Shown here one piece after another: positions 10,207-23,547 of a stretch of DNA of 64,000 nucleotides; the first letter of the stretch is position 1, and each line of letters starts with the position of its first letter. The notes under the pieces were generated by a model. The model saw only the letters and a list, made by a program, of their open reading frames with translations. It ran no database searches and was not told the DNA's origin. Where the stretch lies: positions 16,243,131-16,307,130 of the forward strand of contig WARS01000029.1 of NCBI GenBank assembly GCA_008933995.1, given 5' to 3'. The DNA comes from Datnioides undecimradiatus (Eukaryota; Chordata; Actinopteri; Lobotiformes; Datnioididae). A program made the position numbers and the translations under genes.

Positions 10207-12530
10207 GGGGATAATGCACAGATAAAGCATGAAAGACAATAAATACTGGGGATCACAGTAAAAACAGGCCCAAACCATAGAATGGGAGTAAGGGTTACTG
10301 TGTTTACATCCAAGATAAGAGGGTCATGTATCAGAGAAAGTGTAGGACACTTTTGAGATTAACTTGAAAGGACATTATCTCTATCACTGGGAGTGTGAGA
10401 GGAAGAGACAGAGACAGAAGGGGAGAGATCACAGCACAGCCAGAAACTGAGAAGATCCATACTGGCTGACAGACAAGCATGATGCAACTGGACCATCTTG
10501 CACTGGCATCCAGAGAAAGAGTGATTTCATCTTTCAGACCGGAAAGAGACTGCTTTCTTTTCTTCTGGAGAGTAAACAGGAGAGGAGGCTCATCATCAGC
10601 CAAACTCCAGTGGAAAGTCATTGCGTCAAAATGACAAAATGAAGAGGATCTTTCCTGTTATCATATCTGGACCGAATGTGTCACTACTTTCATAACCTGA
10701 TCTTGTTTGTGCATTCTTCCTGTATTATGCACAACTATCCACACAGCCCTTTTCATTGTATGTTTGTGTGTGGTTGGTGAGTTTGTGATTCCAAAGCATA
10801 CTGCCCAGTAGGGGGCAGAGTTCATAAACCACTGTGTTTATCCAGAGTCAGCAGAGGTTTTGCGCTGGACCAGTCCAGGGCAACAAAACCCAAGAGGTTG
10901 GATTTATGATGCAGGGTCAGGATGATCTGCTGTAACTCAGTAAAACCTGAGAATGAGACAATCAAGGTAGTTTAAATGGGCCTTTTAAGGGCAGCAAAGC
11001 AGCAGAAAGGGACTCGGTAAGTGCACAGGTTTATCTGATAGCTATTAAATGAGGTAACAGATTACCAGATGAGTGTCTGCTGGTCCAGTAGCAGCAACAA
11101 TGAGAACACAGATAAGGACATCTCTCATAACACACACAGCTGCATTTCTTTCTCTCTTTCTTTCTGTCTTCATCGGTCAACTGAACCCTTTGTTCAAACA
11201 GCCACATTAAAGCTCTGTCTGCATGTCTCCTTCTCTTTCTCTCTCCCTCCCTCTCTTATGTCATGTCTCTGCTCCCCTCAGATCTATTGTCCCGGCTGTT
11301 GTTGAGCTCTCCCTCTTTCTCTCTCTGGATGGGTGACATCATTAGTTTCCAGTAAAGTCCAGGGCTGCAGACCGAGACCCCTCCTCCTGCACACTCCAAC
11401 TTAGACACGGCTGACCCTCCAAAGCGTGACTTACTCAAAGGAAGGTTGCTTTTAAACACAGAATCCACTGATCAAACACCTACCATATTATATTTATATA
11501 AAGAGATGTTTAGCCTAAAAGCTAAACATTTTTTCTAACAAACCTCTGCATATGGGGTCAGTTGTACTGTTACAGTAAAGCTGAGATAATCCCCTCTGGA
11601 GCAGTGCTGACTCAGATGGTATGCTGGTAGTCAAGGTACTTTCAGGTGTGTCTGCATTTGAAAGAGTTATAATAAATTAGACTCCCAGCATACACACACA
11701 CACAACCCCCCACACCCCTGTTCATGGGGCCCCAACTCTGACTCTAAGCCTCGCTAAGCCTTGAATGAATCAGTCTGGACTGGCTCGGGTGTCTGTCTGA
11801 CCCCCTGCTAATGAGAGATGGACCATCTGGTGCCCAACAGATACATGCTGCCCTAAAGTTGTCACATATGCAACAAAAACAACACACTACATCAATGAAC
11901 CCGGTAGCACACTTGTGACGACTGGTGCCGCACCGAAAGCAGAAATCACACCAGAAGACTACACAGCAGCCTGCAAACTCATCACATCTGAATGTGCAAA
12001 ATCACACATACGATAACCATCAAGCTATTTCAGCTTTTACAGACCAAATGCAACATACACGTTGCATTTCACTGTCACTCTGTCACTAAATCTGAGTGAT
12101 ATTACACCACCTTCTGCATCCATGTTGGTGTTAAACTGAAGTGTGATGCATGTGCGTTGTAGGAAATGAAACTGCGTAAGTGATGCACAACAACACACAT
12201 CAGAGCTGCAGCAAAAACAGGCAGTAGCTCTATTGAGGCTCAAAAACAAGCTTAGTTGTTGCCATAACACTGACCAAAATATACTCTTACCACAACATTA
12301 AAGCATTAAATACTGTGTCAAGTTGTATTATATATGGTCATCACTTCCATTTAACTTGAACACAGGACTTATTTCCTTCTAAAGTTACTGTATTTCTTTA
12401 TCTGCTTACACACAGAGAGTGTGACTACATTTATATTAATAACATCATCAGAACACCAGCAGCCACCAGTTTCATAGACTAATGCCACACACATTCACAC
12501 TTACATTCTCTGTCTCTCAATATGCACACA

Positions 12531-12568
<38 letters not shown>

Positions 12569-12795
12569 AATACACAAATCACAATGTCAGCTTGATCCTA
12601 GTCATGCATCCCGGCTAATACTGTGAGCCTGAGCGGGAAAAGGAGTAGCAGGAGTGTGTGTTTGGTTGGCACACAAACTCACACACGCACAGTCACAGAG
12701 CTCCTTTACCATCAAAACCAAACGAATTCAAAGAATTTGCTGCCACACATATTGCCTCTGCCTCCTACAAACCCACTTTAAACACAGACGCACAT

Positions 12796-12832
<37 letters not shown>
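12796..12832 (+). repeat. (CA)n microsatellite
   Basis: About 18 uninterrupted CA units. A second tract of similar length is at 12534-12565. Confidence 0.95.
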
Positions 12833-12835
<3 letters not shown>

Positions 12836-15800
12836 TCTGCCCCAAAACACACACCCCTCTCCATATGGCGCAATGAGTTTCTGCCCCAGTTGAGCAAGCT
12901 GCTCCTGTGGTGTTGTTGTGCTGGGATGGATGCTCGGGTGACAGGGACAATGCCTGCAGTATTGACTTTTCACACCAGTCCCATTATCTGACCTAATTAG
13001 GCTCAAGATCACAATCTGAACCTCTACAGAGCTGCAGGCCACCAGACAACTTGACCTGCTGGGGGTTACCCAAGTGTATAAACACAATCTGAAGTGGTGG
13101 ACTGGATGAAAGGATGATGAAGCCCTGGATTTTGGAGAAAAGAGAAGTCTGGTTGTTTGTGACTTGTGCAATTTGAGACAAAAGAAAAGACAGCAATGAT
13201 GGGACTGAAACACATTACTGTCCCTGCACTTGTCAATGCTTACTGGGTTAATCGTCAGTCCCACTTCTTTCCATATCCCCTGCATTATGCATCCCCAGCT
13301 GTGCCAATTATAATCTAATTTTTGTAAGATGTATTGATATTTGTTAAAAGCTAGAATAGCACTAGTTACTATTGTCAGAACTAGTCTTAGCCAGATGAAT
13401 GAATCACAACAGTCATCAAAACACACAACAAGGAAGAATTAAAACTTTTGAAATGGAAACACTGAGACGTCACTGAGCATCAGCCTGGAACGTGCACTTC
13501 TCTGTTCAAAAAGACAAGAAAGAGGAAGGAGGAGTGCTAACTCAGCTTTCTTATTTTTTTCAATGGAAAACACGGCATCATCGAAATTGCCCCCTCCCCC
13601 CCGGTCCCTGTTTTCCCTGTTGAAAATCACTTCTGCATTTCCAGCAAATTGAACTACTCTGCTGGTTATTTTAACGCAACTGGTGTGCTGTAGCGGCTAA
13701 CGTGCCCTCTACTGGAGTTTTTTTTATTGACCGGCCTGCAGCCTAATTACATTGCCTTACATTGCTCGATCACTGACAAAGAAACTGAGAGGGAAGAATA
13801 TAAAAGAACTCTGCTGACTTCAGTTTTTGCAGTAAAATGTACTGTGATAACCAACTCAGATGTGTGTATTTGTCAACACTCTCACTTCTGTGCAGCGGGG
13901 TTCAAAGTCGGTCAAGTCCTCTGTTATTCCTTCTTGTGACACATCTTGCAACATTCAATATGAAAGATGCATTTTGGTTATCTAACTTTATTCTGGCAGG
14001 AGACCCTTTGTCCCCTGTGGCCCACTGATAATGACTGATACCTCAGCACTGAACCCTCATCTCTGACCTGAACTGTGGACCTGACAGCTGTCTGTAACCA
14101 CACAGCAGGGTAATTACAGAGAGGCAATCAGTCCAATCACTGCCTTTATGACTGGCATTGTTTCATAACCTCATGCAGGTAGGGAAAAAGTTAACTGACA
14201 GTAGAGTGAGGAATACCTGTGAGCACTGAAGTCCTCCAAACCAGCAGGAGCCAGCTGATGGAAAATAACATGTGGAGAGGTTGTGCAATTATGGCTTTTT
14301 ATCAGAAGAATGAATCAATCTGTTTAATGTCTTTGGTGCTTTTCATCACAAAATCTTAGTTTGGGAAGCAGCTCAAGTAGCTGAAGTTCCATGATTACCC
14401 CAATGATGGTTTTGTTTACACTTACATAACTTTACTCAATGTATTTACACCTTAACTGTACATAATCACCCTTATTGCCCTATTGCTATGGGGGCAATCA
14501 CAATGCAGTGCTGCAGAAACAGTCACATGGTTTAAGTTTCTGACACATGCATCTAAGCTGAGTTTTGGCGTTGGCTACAGGAGAGTTTTGCCATCCGTAA
14601 GCTAACCTCCATCTTTGTACCCCTTTGAAACAATTGGCGGAAACAGCGCAGTGAGATGGGAGGACATGTCCACCAGGATGTCAGATAGGCAGCAAGGAGG
14701 ATCATCTTCCAGCACTTAGAGCAGAAACATACAAGCATCACAGCGAGATAGTTATCTGACAGTAGATAACAAAAATAAACTATTACCATAAATTTGGTTA
14801 TTTTCATGGTACTTTTAGCAGGAGTGTGGGGTACTGAATTGCAAAGGTGGAACGTGTTTAAGTATATATATGCAAGTACTTTACTTTTCTAAGTTCTTGT
14901 TTACTTAAGTCTGCCACACTCCACTACAAGTCCAAGGCAACTAAGATAAGGGTATTTTCAGTATTTTAATCACTCTGAGTGATTTTTTTTATGATATTAA
15001 ATTTGGACTATTGATTGGATTAAACAACCATTGTGAGCTCAGCATCGTGATGACATTAATCACTATTTTTAGTTGTTCTTGCAACCCCAACAATCAGTCA
15101 ATCAATGAAGAAGAAAAATAATCGGCAGGAGCATGGATAATGAAATAATATTTAAACTCAGTCCTGTATGAGTAGTTCAAAATGAGCTTCACCTCAACCA
15201 ACTACAACAGTGCTTTTACATTAGTGCATGAGTAATAAGAATCTATGATATAATACGTAATACATAATAGTGTTTTCTGCATTGAGTATCCTTAGAATTT
15301 TAGGTATGTTTCATTACATTTTCAATACATGTAACCAAGTATTTATACAGTGTAAATATACTGTGGTGTGTCATTTAAGTTCCTCCTAAAACATTCTTTT
15401 TACTGTCACAGAATATTAATGCTGGATCAGGTGGGGTTCAGCATCTGAGACACTTCTGCATGTTGGTTTTTCTGACCTCAATCTCTCTGCCCACTAAATC
15501 TCAATGTGCCATGTGCAAACACCAAAAATATTTTTGCTTTAGCCTCAATACCACAAGTGCGCACATGCAAACAATCAGCCACAACTAAGCTGGAATAAGC
15601 TGTCGCTGCAGGTTGTTTTCTGGTAATCACATTGTTATGAGGAATCTGTGACCTCACTGATGAATCAAAAAGAGGTAAATAAACAGAAACGCGGGCGCAC
15701 TGACATAAAGTTTATAATGGAAGCAAGGTTGTTGTCATACTCTGCTTTGGGCTGACACACATTAAAGTCATTATGCCATTTCAAGTTCTGAAGTAAAGTG

Positions 15801-16759
15801 AGTAATGCCTCGTCCGTGAACTCTGACCAGTCATCAAGGCTGTGCTCCCACACACACAGTGACCAATAAGCGGTAGTTAAAGTGAATGTGAATGACTGCT
15901 TTGCACAAGAGGTCAGCTGTCCTCCTGTCTGCGTGTCACCAAAGGTTACTGTCTAGTTTGCGTTATTGCATTTTGAGTTGTCATCTTATTGCATTAAATT
16001 TCCCCATGACAACACGAAACAGAGGAACTGAAATGCACCAATTCGAGAAACGACAAATTAATCATCAAACCGACTCATCACTGAGTTGATCAAACTGAGC
16101 AGTCAGGGACATTTTGGATAAAATCAGCTTTATTTGCTGTACATAACACTGATGGTTTATGTTGGAGGTGTAGACCACAGACACAGTACAAGATGCGTCA
16201 CTTTCAGTTAACTATTTATATGACCACAGTCCAGAACAGCCACAGAATGACTGTGATTTACTCTGAATTCAAACACATTTCTGTATATCTTGCACAGACA
16301 CTGATACGTGCATCAACACTGTCCATAGTGTTCTTTTCCTATCACTCTCCCCTTTTCCTCACAATCAGCACAGGCATCCAACAAACAGACCTTGGAGGAG
16401 TCACAAACACTGCCAATCTGCTTCTCACTGCACATCTTTAACTGTTTATAATTCAAAGCTTCTTTCTGAATAGTTTTTCTTAATCTTAATCTTATTCCTT
16501 TTACTATTCCAAACACTTTCCACTCGAATTCCCACCCTTGAATCTATCCAAACTGCACTAACCTTTTGACAACAAGCACCACTTCACACACACAAACACA
16601 CTCCAAACAACAGAAGGCACAGGAAGGTCATTCATGCGGAGGCCAACATCTGCCAGAGTGTTTAACAAGACTGGAAGTACCTGTCCTTCCCAGAAATAAA
16701 AACAGATTTCAACAAACAGCAGGAGGTAGACAGACACAATTGTTCTGCCTTGTACTGAC

Positions 16760-16918
16760 CCAGTGGTGGGGGCTGCTCTCTGGGGAACGAGGCTGGTACC
16801 TCTGCAGGGCGACACCTCCTTCCCCCTCCAGCAGTAGGGTGCAGTCCAGGTCTGGACAGTGGTGGTGGGAACCCGCAGGCCAGGGCAGCAGGGTAGCTAG
16901 CGGGTAGTGGGAGATCAT
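16760..16918 (-). CDS. candidate alternative first coding exon (possibly rgl1)
   Basis: An ATG at 16918 (AGC before ATG, A at -3) opens 53 codons, MISHYPLATLLPWPAGSHHH through SPESSPHHW, ending at a GTCAGT donor in phase 0. The same frame is open upstream to a TAA at 17096-17098 (for example LLSKLEDALPSLSPLPLIQA), so about 112 codons are free of stops. Codon content looks protein-like, not repeat-like. The next known exons on this strand belong to rgl1, and exon 2 of rgl1 also begins in phase 0, so splicing would give ...SPHHW-SSVQDWG. I do not recognise the peptide. Assignment to rgl1 is inference from strand, position and phase. Confidence 0.4.
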
Positions 16919-17340
16919 GCTGATTGCCTGGATCAGCGGCAGGGGTGACAGGGATGGCAGGGCATCCTCCAGTTTGGACAGCAGAGTGGAAGCAGACGTC
17001 TTTGGTGGATGATGAATGTGAAGAGGATTTAGAATCAGCTGGGTTTCCTTTAGGTCTTGATTGCCAGATGTTTTGGTCAGCTCCTCCTTCTCCTCTTAGC
17101 CTGGCTGTAGACTGGACTTGTCTTCAGCTCAGAGATGTAACTGATGATCCTCTCAAGTTGTCTGGCTCAGTCTTCTCCCTTCCTGTTTTACTCCTCTCTC
17201 CCCCCAACGCATACAGTTTCTATCCTCCCCTCTTCTGTTTTTTTTCTTCTCTGTGTGCGCGTGGAGCTTGGCTTGCCAACCGCTCTCAACCACATGAGTG
17301 ATTAAAGTCTATTGTCTCTCCCTCTCTTTTTCTTTCACCC
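16919..17340 (-). promoter_or_regulatory. candidate 5' UTR/promoter of the 16.8 kb exon
   Basis: The minus strand upstream carries a purine-rich leader, a short uORF beginning at TATGCGTTGG near 17.21 kb, and a small CpG-bearing segment (CTCCACGCGCAC, about 17255). A near-palindrome GCAGTTTTTTAAAAACTGC lies at about 17434-17452. No TATA box is clear. Support is weak and depends on the exon being real. Confidence 0.3.
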
Positions 17341-18057
17341 TCCTTCTCTCTCTCTTACCCCCTGCATTCACCACCCTGGCCAGAAGGGGAGGAGCTATCA
17401 GTTGGTTGCCCACCCACCACACACACAGCACACAGCAGTTTTTTAAAAACTGCTCACTGATTTAAGAGAGCTCAACTGTGGAAGAATGTCAAGAAAAGGA
17501 AAGAAAGACAGGAAAAGCTTAGATAGATAGGAGGATGTTATGGACAAGGTTCTAAGAATGACTAACAATAGCCCATGTTTTCCATGATGGATGGACTTTT
17601 GTCCTCATTTATGTCCCAAACTGCATTCATTAAATCTTCAAACAGATTTCAGATTCTTATTCTCATTGCCATAATCTATCCATATGGGCATTTCTTTGAT
17701 TGATTGATTGATTATTATCCATTTGATGCCAGAAGTAATTCAGGAAGTCCGATTAAACCTCATTTAGATTTTTTTAGCATTAAACGTGATTAGATGTGGG
17801 GAGCGCTTCGCGAAGTTATTGATTCAGCTCTATGTTAAGCAGTACAGCTTAGTGGCACTTGTGACAGCAGGGCAAAGGGCAAACCATAATAAATGTATAA
17901 CAATTATGGAGAGCATGCGTGTGTGTGTGTGCCTCTGTGTGATGGAGTTCAGGGTAGGAATAAGAACCAGTCATGTGTAAAACACCGCCGTTGCAGAGGA
18001 GGGGATTATCTGGGACCAGGCAGTGCTCCAACAGACACACATACACACACATGCACA

Positions 18058-18059
<2 letters not shown>

Positions 18060-18089
<30 letters not shown>
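18060..18089 (+). repeat. (CA)n microsatellite
   Basis: About 15 CA units, preceded by a degenerate CA-rich stretch from 18035. Confidence 0.95.
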
Positions 18090-18092
<3 letters not shown>

Positions 18093-18312
18093 GCGCATAA
18101 ACACTCACACCGTAGAGGTAGATTCAGCAGTTAATGTTGTACAAAGTCTGAAGAAAGTTGCTGCAATGTGAAGTCAGACCACGCATCTTGTTGTCTCGGG
18201 TAGATAAACAGCCAATAGAAAAACACCAAAGTCAGAGAAGCAGCCGCTGAAGTTGCTCATTGGCACAGGGTTCGTGGATCCATGCACACACTCAGACAAA
18301 GGCAGACACCAA

Positions 18313-18480
18313 CAGTGGAAAGCAATGTACTGTACTAAAATACAATTTTGATGTACTCTATCCAGGTATTCCCATTTTATACTACTTTACACTTCTAATG
18401 TTCTACATTACAGAGGGAAATTGTGCTCATAATACATCAGTTTACTTTTTACATTTAGATTTTACAAAACAAAAACATAC
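18313..18480 (+). repeat. MITE fragment (AGTACTTTACTT family)
   Basis: CAGTGGAAAGCAATGTACTG, then CAATTTTGATGTACTC and CATTTTATACTACTTTACAC. It shares the order of motifs with the fuller element at 20184-20592 but lacks a recognisable right end. Confidence 0.6.
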
Positions 18481-18519
18481 GATAAGTTAATAAAATACAG
18501 ATTGGGAAAGATCAAACTA

Positions 18520-18720
18520 GCGATTGTCAACCTTTTTGGCTCGTGACCCCTTTAAAAAAGCAGTTGGGGCTCGTCCTCCTTGTCACCTTTCACATGTCTT
18601 TTAGCAGCTCCACTGAGGAGACAGTTTCCCCTTTAAACTTCATAAATGACTTTGTTTGAATAAATGTTCTCGGCTTAAACAAATAATTCCAATATTTCAC
18701 AATAAACCTCCCCCAGAAGT
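18520..18720 (+). repeat. interspersed repeat fragment (CAACCTTTTTGGCTCGTGACCCC type)
   Basis: GTCAACCTTTTTGGCTCGTG followed by ACCCCTTTAAAAAAGCAG is a motif I recognise from a dispersed element of fish genomes. Limits are approximate and the family name is not given. Confidence 0.5.
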
Positions 18721-20183
18721 TTTGTGTCCTCATCTTTTCTACTCCATTCATTTTCTCATGGCTTTCAGATTTACATTTGTATCCTGAGGTTCCCTAGGCT
18801 GGGAGCTGAAACCCAAACTAATGTAAACCAGCTAACTGTATATATAAAGGGACTAAAACCAGCGCCACCTGAAATAACTACAACAGTAAAATGCTGCTTG
18901 CACCCAAATGCATCAGTATAAATGATCTGATCATGGTACATATTATCAAAGTGAGATTAATTTTAATACGTCAGACTTATTCTTATTTAACTAAAGGATC
19001 TTCCATCACTGGCAAACACACCAGTGGAGTTGTCTTTCAAACACTGGCAGCTCTGTACCAAAGAGAAAACACTGCTGTGGCATCAAGTTGCCTCTGTTGT
19101 GGCCATGATTCAGACCTTCACTCTGACTCAGCATGACACACAAGCCTTTACACACAAAAATGCAACGAGACTCCACCTAAAGTATGTTTATATTTAGCAC
19201 TGACTCACGGCTGGAGCTCGTGGATTAAAAAAGAAAAACACAAACATCAGAAATTAAAATGCCTCTCTAATCAGGCAAGATAAATCAAGCTCTGCTGAAG
19301 TGTCTGAAGATGAAGTCATCTGACCATGACTCTCAGTGACTCTGTGTGCCCGGCTGACTGCTGGGAATGAATGGGAGCATGATAGGCAGGAAGAGTGAGT
19401 AAACATGCTGCCTTGTCTTCTTGCAGTCTGGATGGACTTCCACTGAACCAGCCTCCGCTCTCTGCCTTCCTCTCCCCCTCCTTCCTCCATTTCCTCTCTC
19501 TGTTGTTGAGTGCTGTGCTCCTTTTTTTTCTAAAGGAACCCCAATCACTTCACTTTACTTTAGCCCAGTTCGGTGGGCTGGCGTCTGACATGTTGCCAAA
19601 ACAGTTTTGACAGAGATAGAGAGGAGGAATTGACGTAAAAAACTGCCATATTAAGTATATATATAGACTATTATGTTACTTACGTTACTGCTTTATATTT
19701 TTAATCCTACAAACTGCACTGAGACTCATACATATACTCGCACATATATTTCACCCTTTTCTTGCACAATCTGTGTTCACTGTTTTGGTAAAATCCTTAG
19801 TGTTTCCTTCACTTTTCTCGCTTTTCTTCTCTGCCTCCGTCTCAGTGTGCTGACACAGTCGCAGTGTGGCCAGCACCAGTTTACACAGCTGGGAAGCCAA
19901 AGCTCTCTAAACTCTGACAACACACACATACACACACTCAAGATCCCTTCAGTTTGGGTCAGTACAAACAAAACCTCAATCTCCTTGCTCTCATTTTCTC
20001 CCACACACAATCCCGAACAGTGGCACACAAAGGGAGAAATCTCTATCGGACACCAGAGTAAACACTGTGTGACTTAATCTCGTGCTGGTACATGAGCTGA
20101 AAACAAACGCAGCGCTGGAAGAAGAATTTAGATTCTTTTGAAACAGAAAGTAACAAGAGTATATATTTATTTTTAGAAATACG

Positions 20184-20592
20184 CAGTGGCAGAAAGTAAC
20201 TGAGCACTTTTACTCAGGTACTGCAGGCCTACTTAAATGCAATTTTGAAATATTTGTACTTGACTTGAGTTTTTCCATTTTATGTTACTTAATATTTTAA
20301 ATCTATGACAGCCGTAGTTACTGTCTGCCTTTTTATATAAAAATCAAATATGATACACTTTTAAATGATTAAATATTGTGCAACATTGAAATGCACATGA
20401 ACTCACATGAATTGATAAACGATACAGAATAAAATAAAAATGAGAACGAGCAACAGAATATAAAATTCTATAGTAATATAACTTTCTGCTAAATGAATGA
20501 ATTCAGGACTTTTACTTGCAACAGAGTATTTCTACTCTACAATATTTATACTTTTGCTTAAGTAAAGGATCTGAGGACTTCCTCTAGCACTG
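20184..20592 (+). mobile_element. non-autonomous DNA transposon (MITE), near full length
   Basis: A 409 bp element with imperfect terminal inverted repeats. The left end is CAGTGGCAGAAAGTAACTGAG; the right end, reverse-complemented, is CAGTGCTAGAGGAAGTCCTCAG. Both ends are followed inside by TTTTACTCAGG/CCTTTACTTAAG-type sequence. It contains CATTTTATGTTACTT and ATTTCTACTCTACAATATTT, hallmarks of a very common teleost MITE. It encodes no transposase. No clear target-site duplication is visible, so the copy is old. Confidence 0.75.
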
Positions 20593-22605
20593 CTGATACA
20601 TTGTTGTGTCAGCAGCATTTTAATGCCGTACCAGATTTAGGTGAAAGTGAACGACACTGTTAGCTCATTTAATTTATACAAATTTTGGGAGCCAATTGTG
20701 TGTTTTGAATGTGAATCTTGATGTAAAATAGAATTAATTACTTAAGTTGTGAAACACATGTAGTGAACTTAAAAAGTAAGTAAGTAATATTTCCCTCTGA
20801 AATATAGAAGAATTAAGTAGTATAAACTTGGGTAAGAGTATGTCCTATACCTACTTTAATAGTATTTAAATACTCTGAAAACACATACCAACTCGTAGAA
20901 CAGGCCAGATAATAAATAATGTATCAGACTATTCAACCAGAAATACAGCTTTTTCCTTCAGATGACAACACATCACATCACACGCGGTTGTTGAGCTTCC
21001 ACGTTTCCACGCTGCCCTCTGCTGGTTACCATAGAAACACAACATACATACACAATTAACTCAAACATTTATTTCTTCTTTTCTTCTTCTGCTTAATCCA
21101 CGTCAAGAATTATTTTAGAGGATTAGCATTAAGTAAATCACATCAGAATAATAGATTATTTATATGTCGATTCATTTCATGTCTTTCCTTTGGCTCTGAC
21201 CGTTGCTGCCATAGTGCAACCAGAGCTTTTTCTGCACTGACCGTACAACACTCCCTGGCCTCTTGCGTACACACACTTACTCACTTAGTATGCAGAGGTC
21301 CAAGGGAGCTCTTGTTGACATTGACCAGTTACTCATTATCAGTGAAAGGAAGAGAACAGAAGGAGAAAACAGACACTTTCTCTGCATTACTGATAGAGAG
21401 AAGGAAAAACAAAGAGAAGGAGGAGCCACTGAGTGTGCTAAAGGAAAAATATTTTCATTTTCCATTTCCCTCTTTAATTTGGCTTCCTTAATCCTTTCAA
21501 ACACACGTGTGCATGCATGTGTGATTATATACTTGTGTAAATGTGCGTATGTGTGAGACCATTCTCTGTCGAAAGGACACAGCCTTACCACAGCAGTGTT
21601 AGTCACCAGCCCCTCCTGCACTCAGCACATCATCACTGACTCATTTCCCCCACTTACACAATGATATCGCTTCTGTTACATAAAGACTCATCAAATATTG
21701 CTATACTTGACGGTAACGCTAACAAATCTCCCAAACAACATCAAAGGGACCAAATCAAGCTGTTTCCTCTGATGATTAAGAATCCTGCATTTGGCATTAA
21801 CTCATTATATCTCTTCTTCCGCCACTAATGGGATTATCAATTAAGATGTGCAAAATTAAATGACAAATTATCATATTTCAAACCATAAAGAGCATTCACA
21901 CATGACAAGCTGTCCAAAAAATAATATTTAAGACATTTCACTATATTTACATTATAATAATATCCACAGTTGTTGCGTGCATGCTCTACCACAGCGGATT
22001 TGGGACCCCCACCAACAAAAATGCAAAACAGTAACAGAAAAGTAGATTTACTTAATTTTAGTGGATTCCTTTATTTCTGATTCATTTAGTGTTTCAGACC
22101 CCAGGCATATGAAACCAGTGATGATGAGCCTCAAGCTTTATTTTTAGTATTAACAAGTCAAAACATTTAGACCCTCTATTCTCCTGAATCAGTGTGTGGT
22201 GTGAAAGCAGAGGTGCTCCTGTGTCTTACTGTTGGTTCTGTCATTTAGGGTCCTAGAGTGTGTCCGCTGGGCTCCGAAACCCCAGCGTCCTGCTGCAGAG
22301 AGACCAAACTCTGTGAATCAAACCCTGCTGCTGCTTTCTGATTTTACACTGCAGTCTGTGCATGATGTATTTAGATCAGTGCTGGATCTAAATTGAAAAG
22401 GCCATGAAAGGTTTTTACGTTTTCGAAATATATGTTGTACATACTGTAAAGATCACTGAGAAAAACTTGATTTTGGACTATATAAATAAATCTGACTTGA
22501 CCAGTGTCAGCGAAAGTGATACCCACTTGTAGCTGCCTGGGGAGTCACATGTTACAACAATGGACCTATATTGGCTCCTTGACACAAATTGACATTGATT
22601 GTGGG

Positions 22606-22850
22606 AGTGTGTGTGTGTGTGTATGTGTGTGTGCATGTACACATGTGTGTGTTTGGACAGTGACACTGTGGGGACTTGGCTGACTTTTGGGGACAAAATG
22701 CAGCTCCCCATAACTCACTGAATTTCATGGTGATGACTTGGTTTAAAGTTAAAGTTAGGCCAGTGGTGGTGAGGGTTATGGTAGGTCTCCAGGAAATAAA
22801 TGTAAGCCGTGTGTATGCCAGTGTAAGCCTGTGTGTGTGCGCTGGTGAGG
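22606..22850 (+). repeat. teleost interspersed repeat (GTGGGGAC / GGTCTCCAGGAAAT family) with GT borders
   Basis: A (GT)n-like stretch runs into GACACTGTGGGGACTTGGCT, ATTTCATGGTGATGACTTGG, AAGTTAAAGTTAGG, GAGGGTTATGGTAGG and TCTCCAGGAAATAAATGTAA. This is the order of a widespread fish repeat whose younger copies hold TTAGGG-like tracts. No coding capacity. Confidence 0.7.
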
Positions 22851-22948
22851 AGCAGTTGCAGTTTTGAAAAGAGACCTGATCTTATGAATATTTTAGATGC
22901 TGCCCTTGTAAATGAAGGCTGTGTTTGTGCTCTGTTGCTTCTATCCAC

Positions 22949-22976
22949 TCACACACACACACACACACACACACAC
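22949..22976 (+). repeat. (CA)n microsatellite
   Basis: About 14 CA units. Confidence 0.95.
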
Positions 22977-22979
22977 TAA

Positions 22980-23503
22980 TAGATCTATAACGTGAATGCA
23001 GGTCAAGCGTAGAGACAGACAGTAAGTGTTCCTCTTAAAGTCCGAAGGCTAACTCATTATTAAAAAATAATAAGGTACTGTGGGTTTCCTGTATCAGAAG
23101 TCCTGTTGCAAACATTAAGATACTCTAACATTTCTGAGCCCAATATCCAGTTAATTCAATTTGTTTTGGCAAATTTGAGAGTGTGGATTCTGCATTTGAT
23201 ATGGCTATATTTTCTTACCTGAGTGCAGGATCCCTGCTTAAAACACTGGCCCTGAAAGAGAGATATGTGTCTGCAAAGTCTGCAGAGGAGTTAATTCTGT
23301 TTTAACTTACACATGCTGTATTTGTTCTTATAAATCATGCATTTTTATGTGTATGAACTGTTAAAGGGAGACTGCATATAGGAAATACATTACAATCCCT
23401 TTTTTTGTAGCTCAAGTGTACTTGGTCATTCCTGAACTGATTGTTTTCTTCACCACTTCTTCTCCCTAGAAAAATGTGTGTGTGTCTCTTTGTGTATGTG
23501 TGT

Positions 23504-23547
<44 letters not shown>

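Larger units (their letters stand above)
9260..16700. other. intergenic spacer, no gene recognised
   Basis: 7.4 kb with two CA microsatellites (12534-12565 and 12796-12832), a CT-rich stretch at 11150-11330 and fragments of the AAGTACTTTACTT-type MITE near 14.85-14.95 kb. Open frames here are short or driven by repeats. If the exon at 16.8 kb belongs to rgl1, this is also intron sequence of that longer transcript. Confidence 0.65.
17460..22600. other. intergenic spacer, no gene recognised
   Basis: AT-rich DNA holding the repeats listed separately. No exon with recognisable protein content was found on either strand. Confidence 0.65.

Noticed and set aside
12728-13426. 232-codon open frame on the minus strand
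   Set aside because: It runs through a (CA)n repeat read as Cys-Val repeats, has no recognisable domain, and no splice or promoter context. Chance frame.
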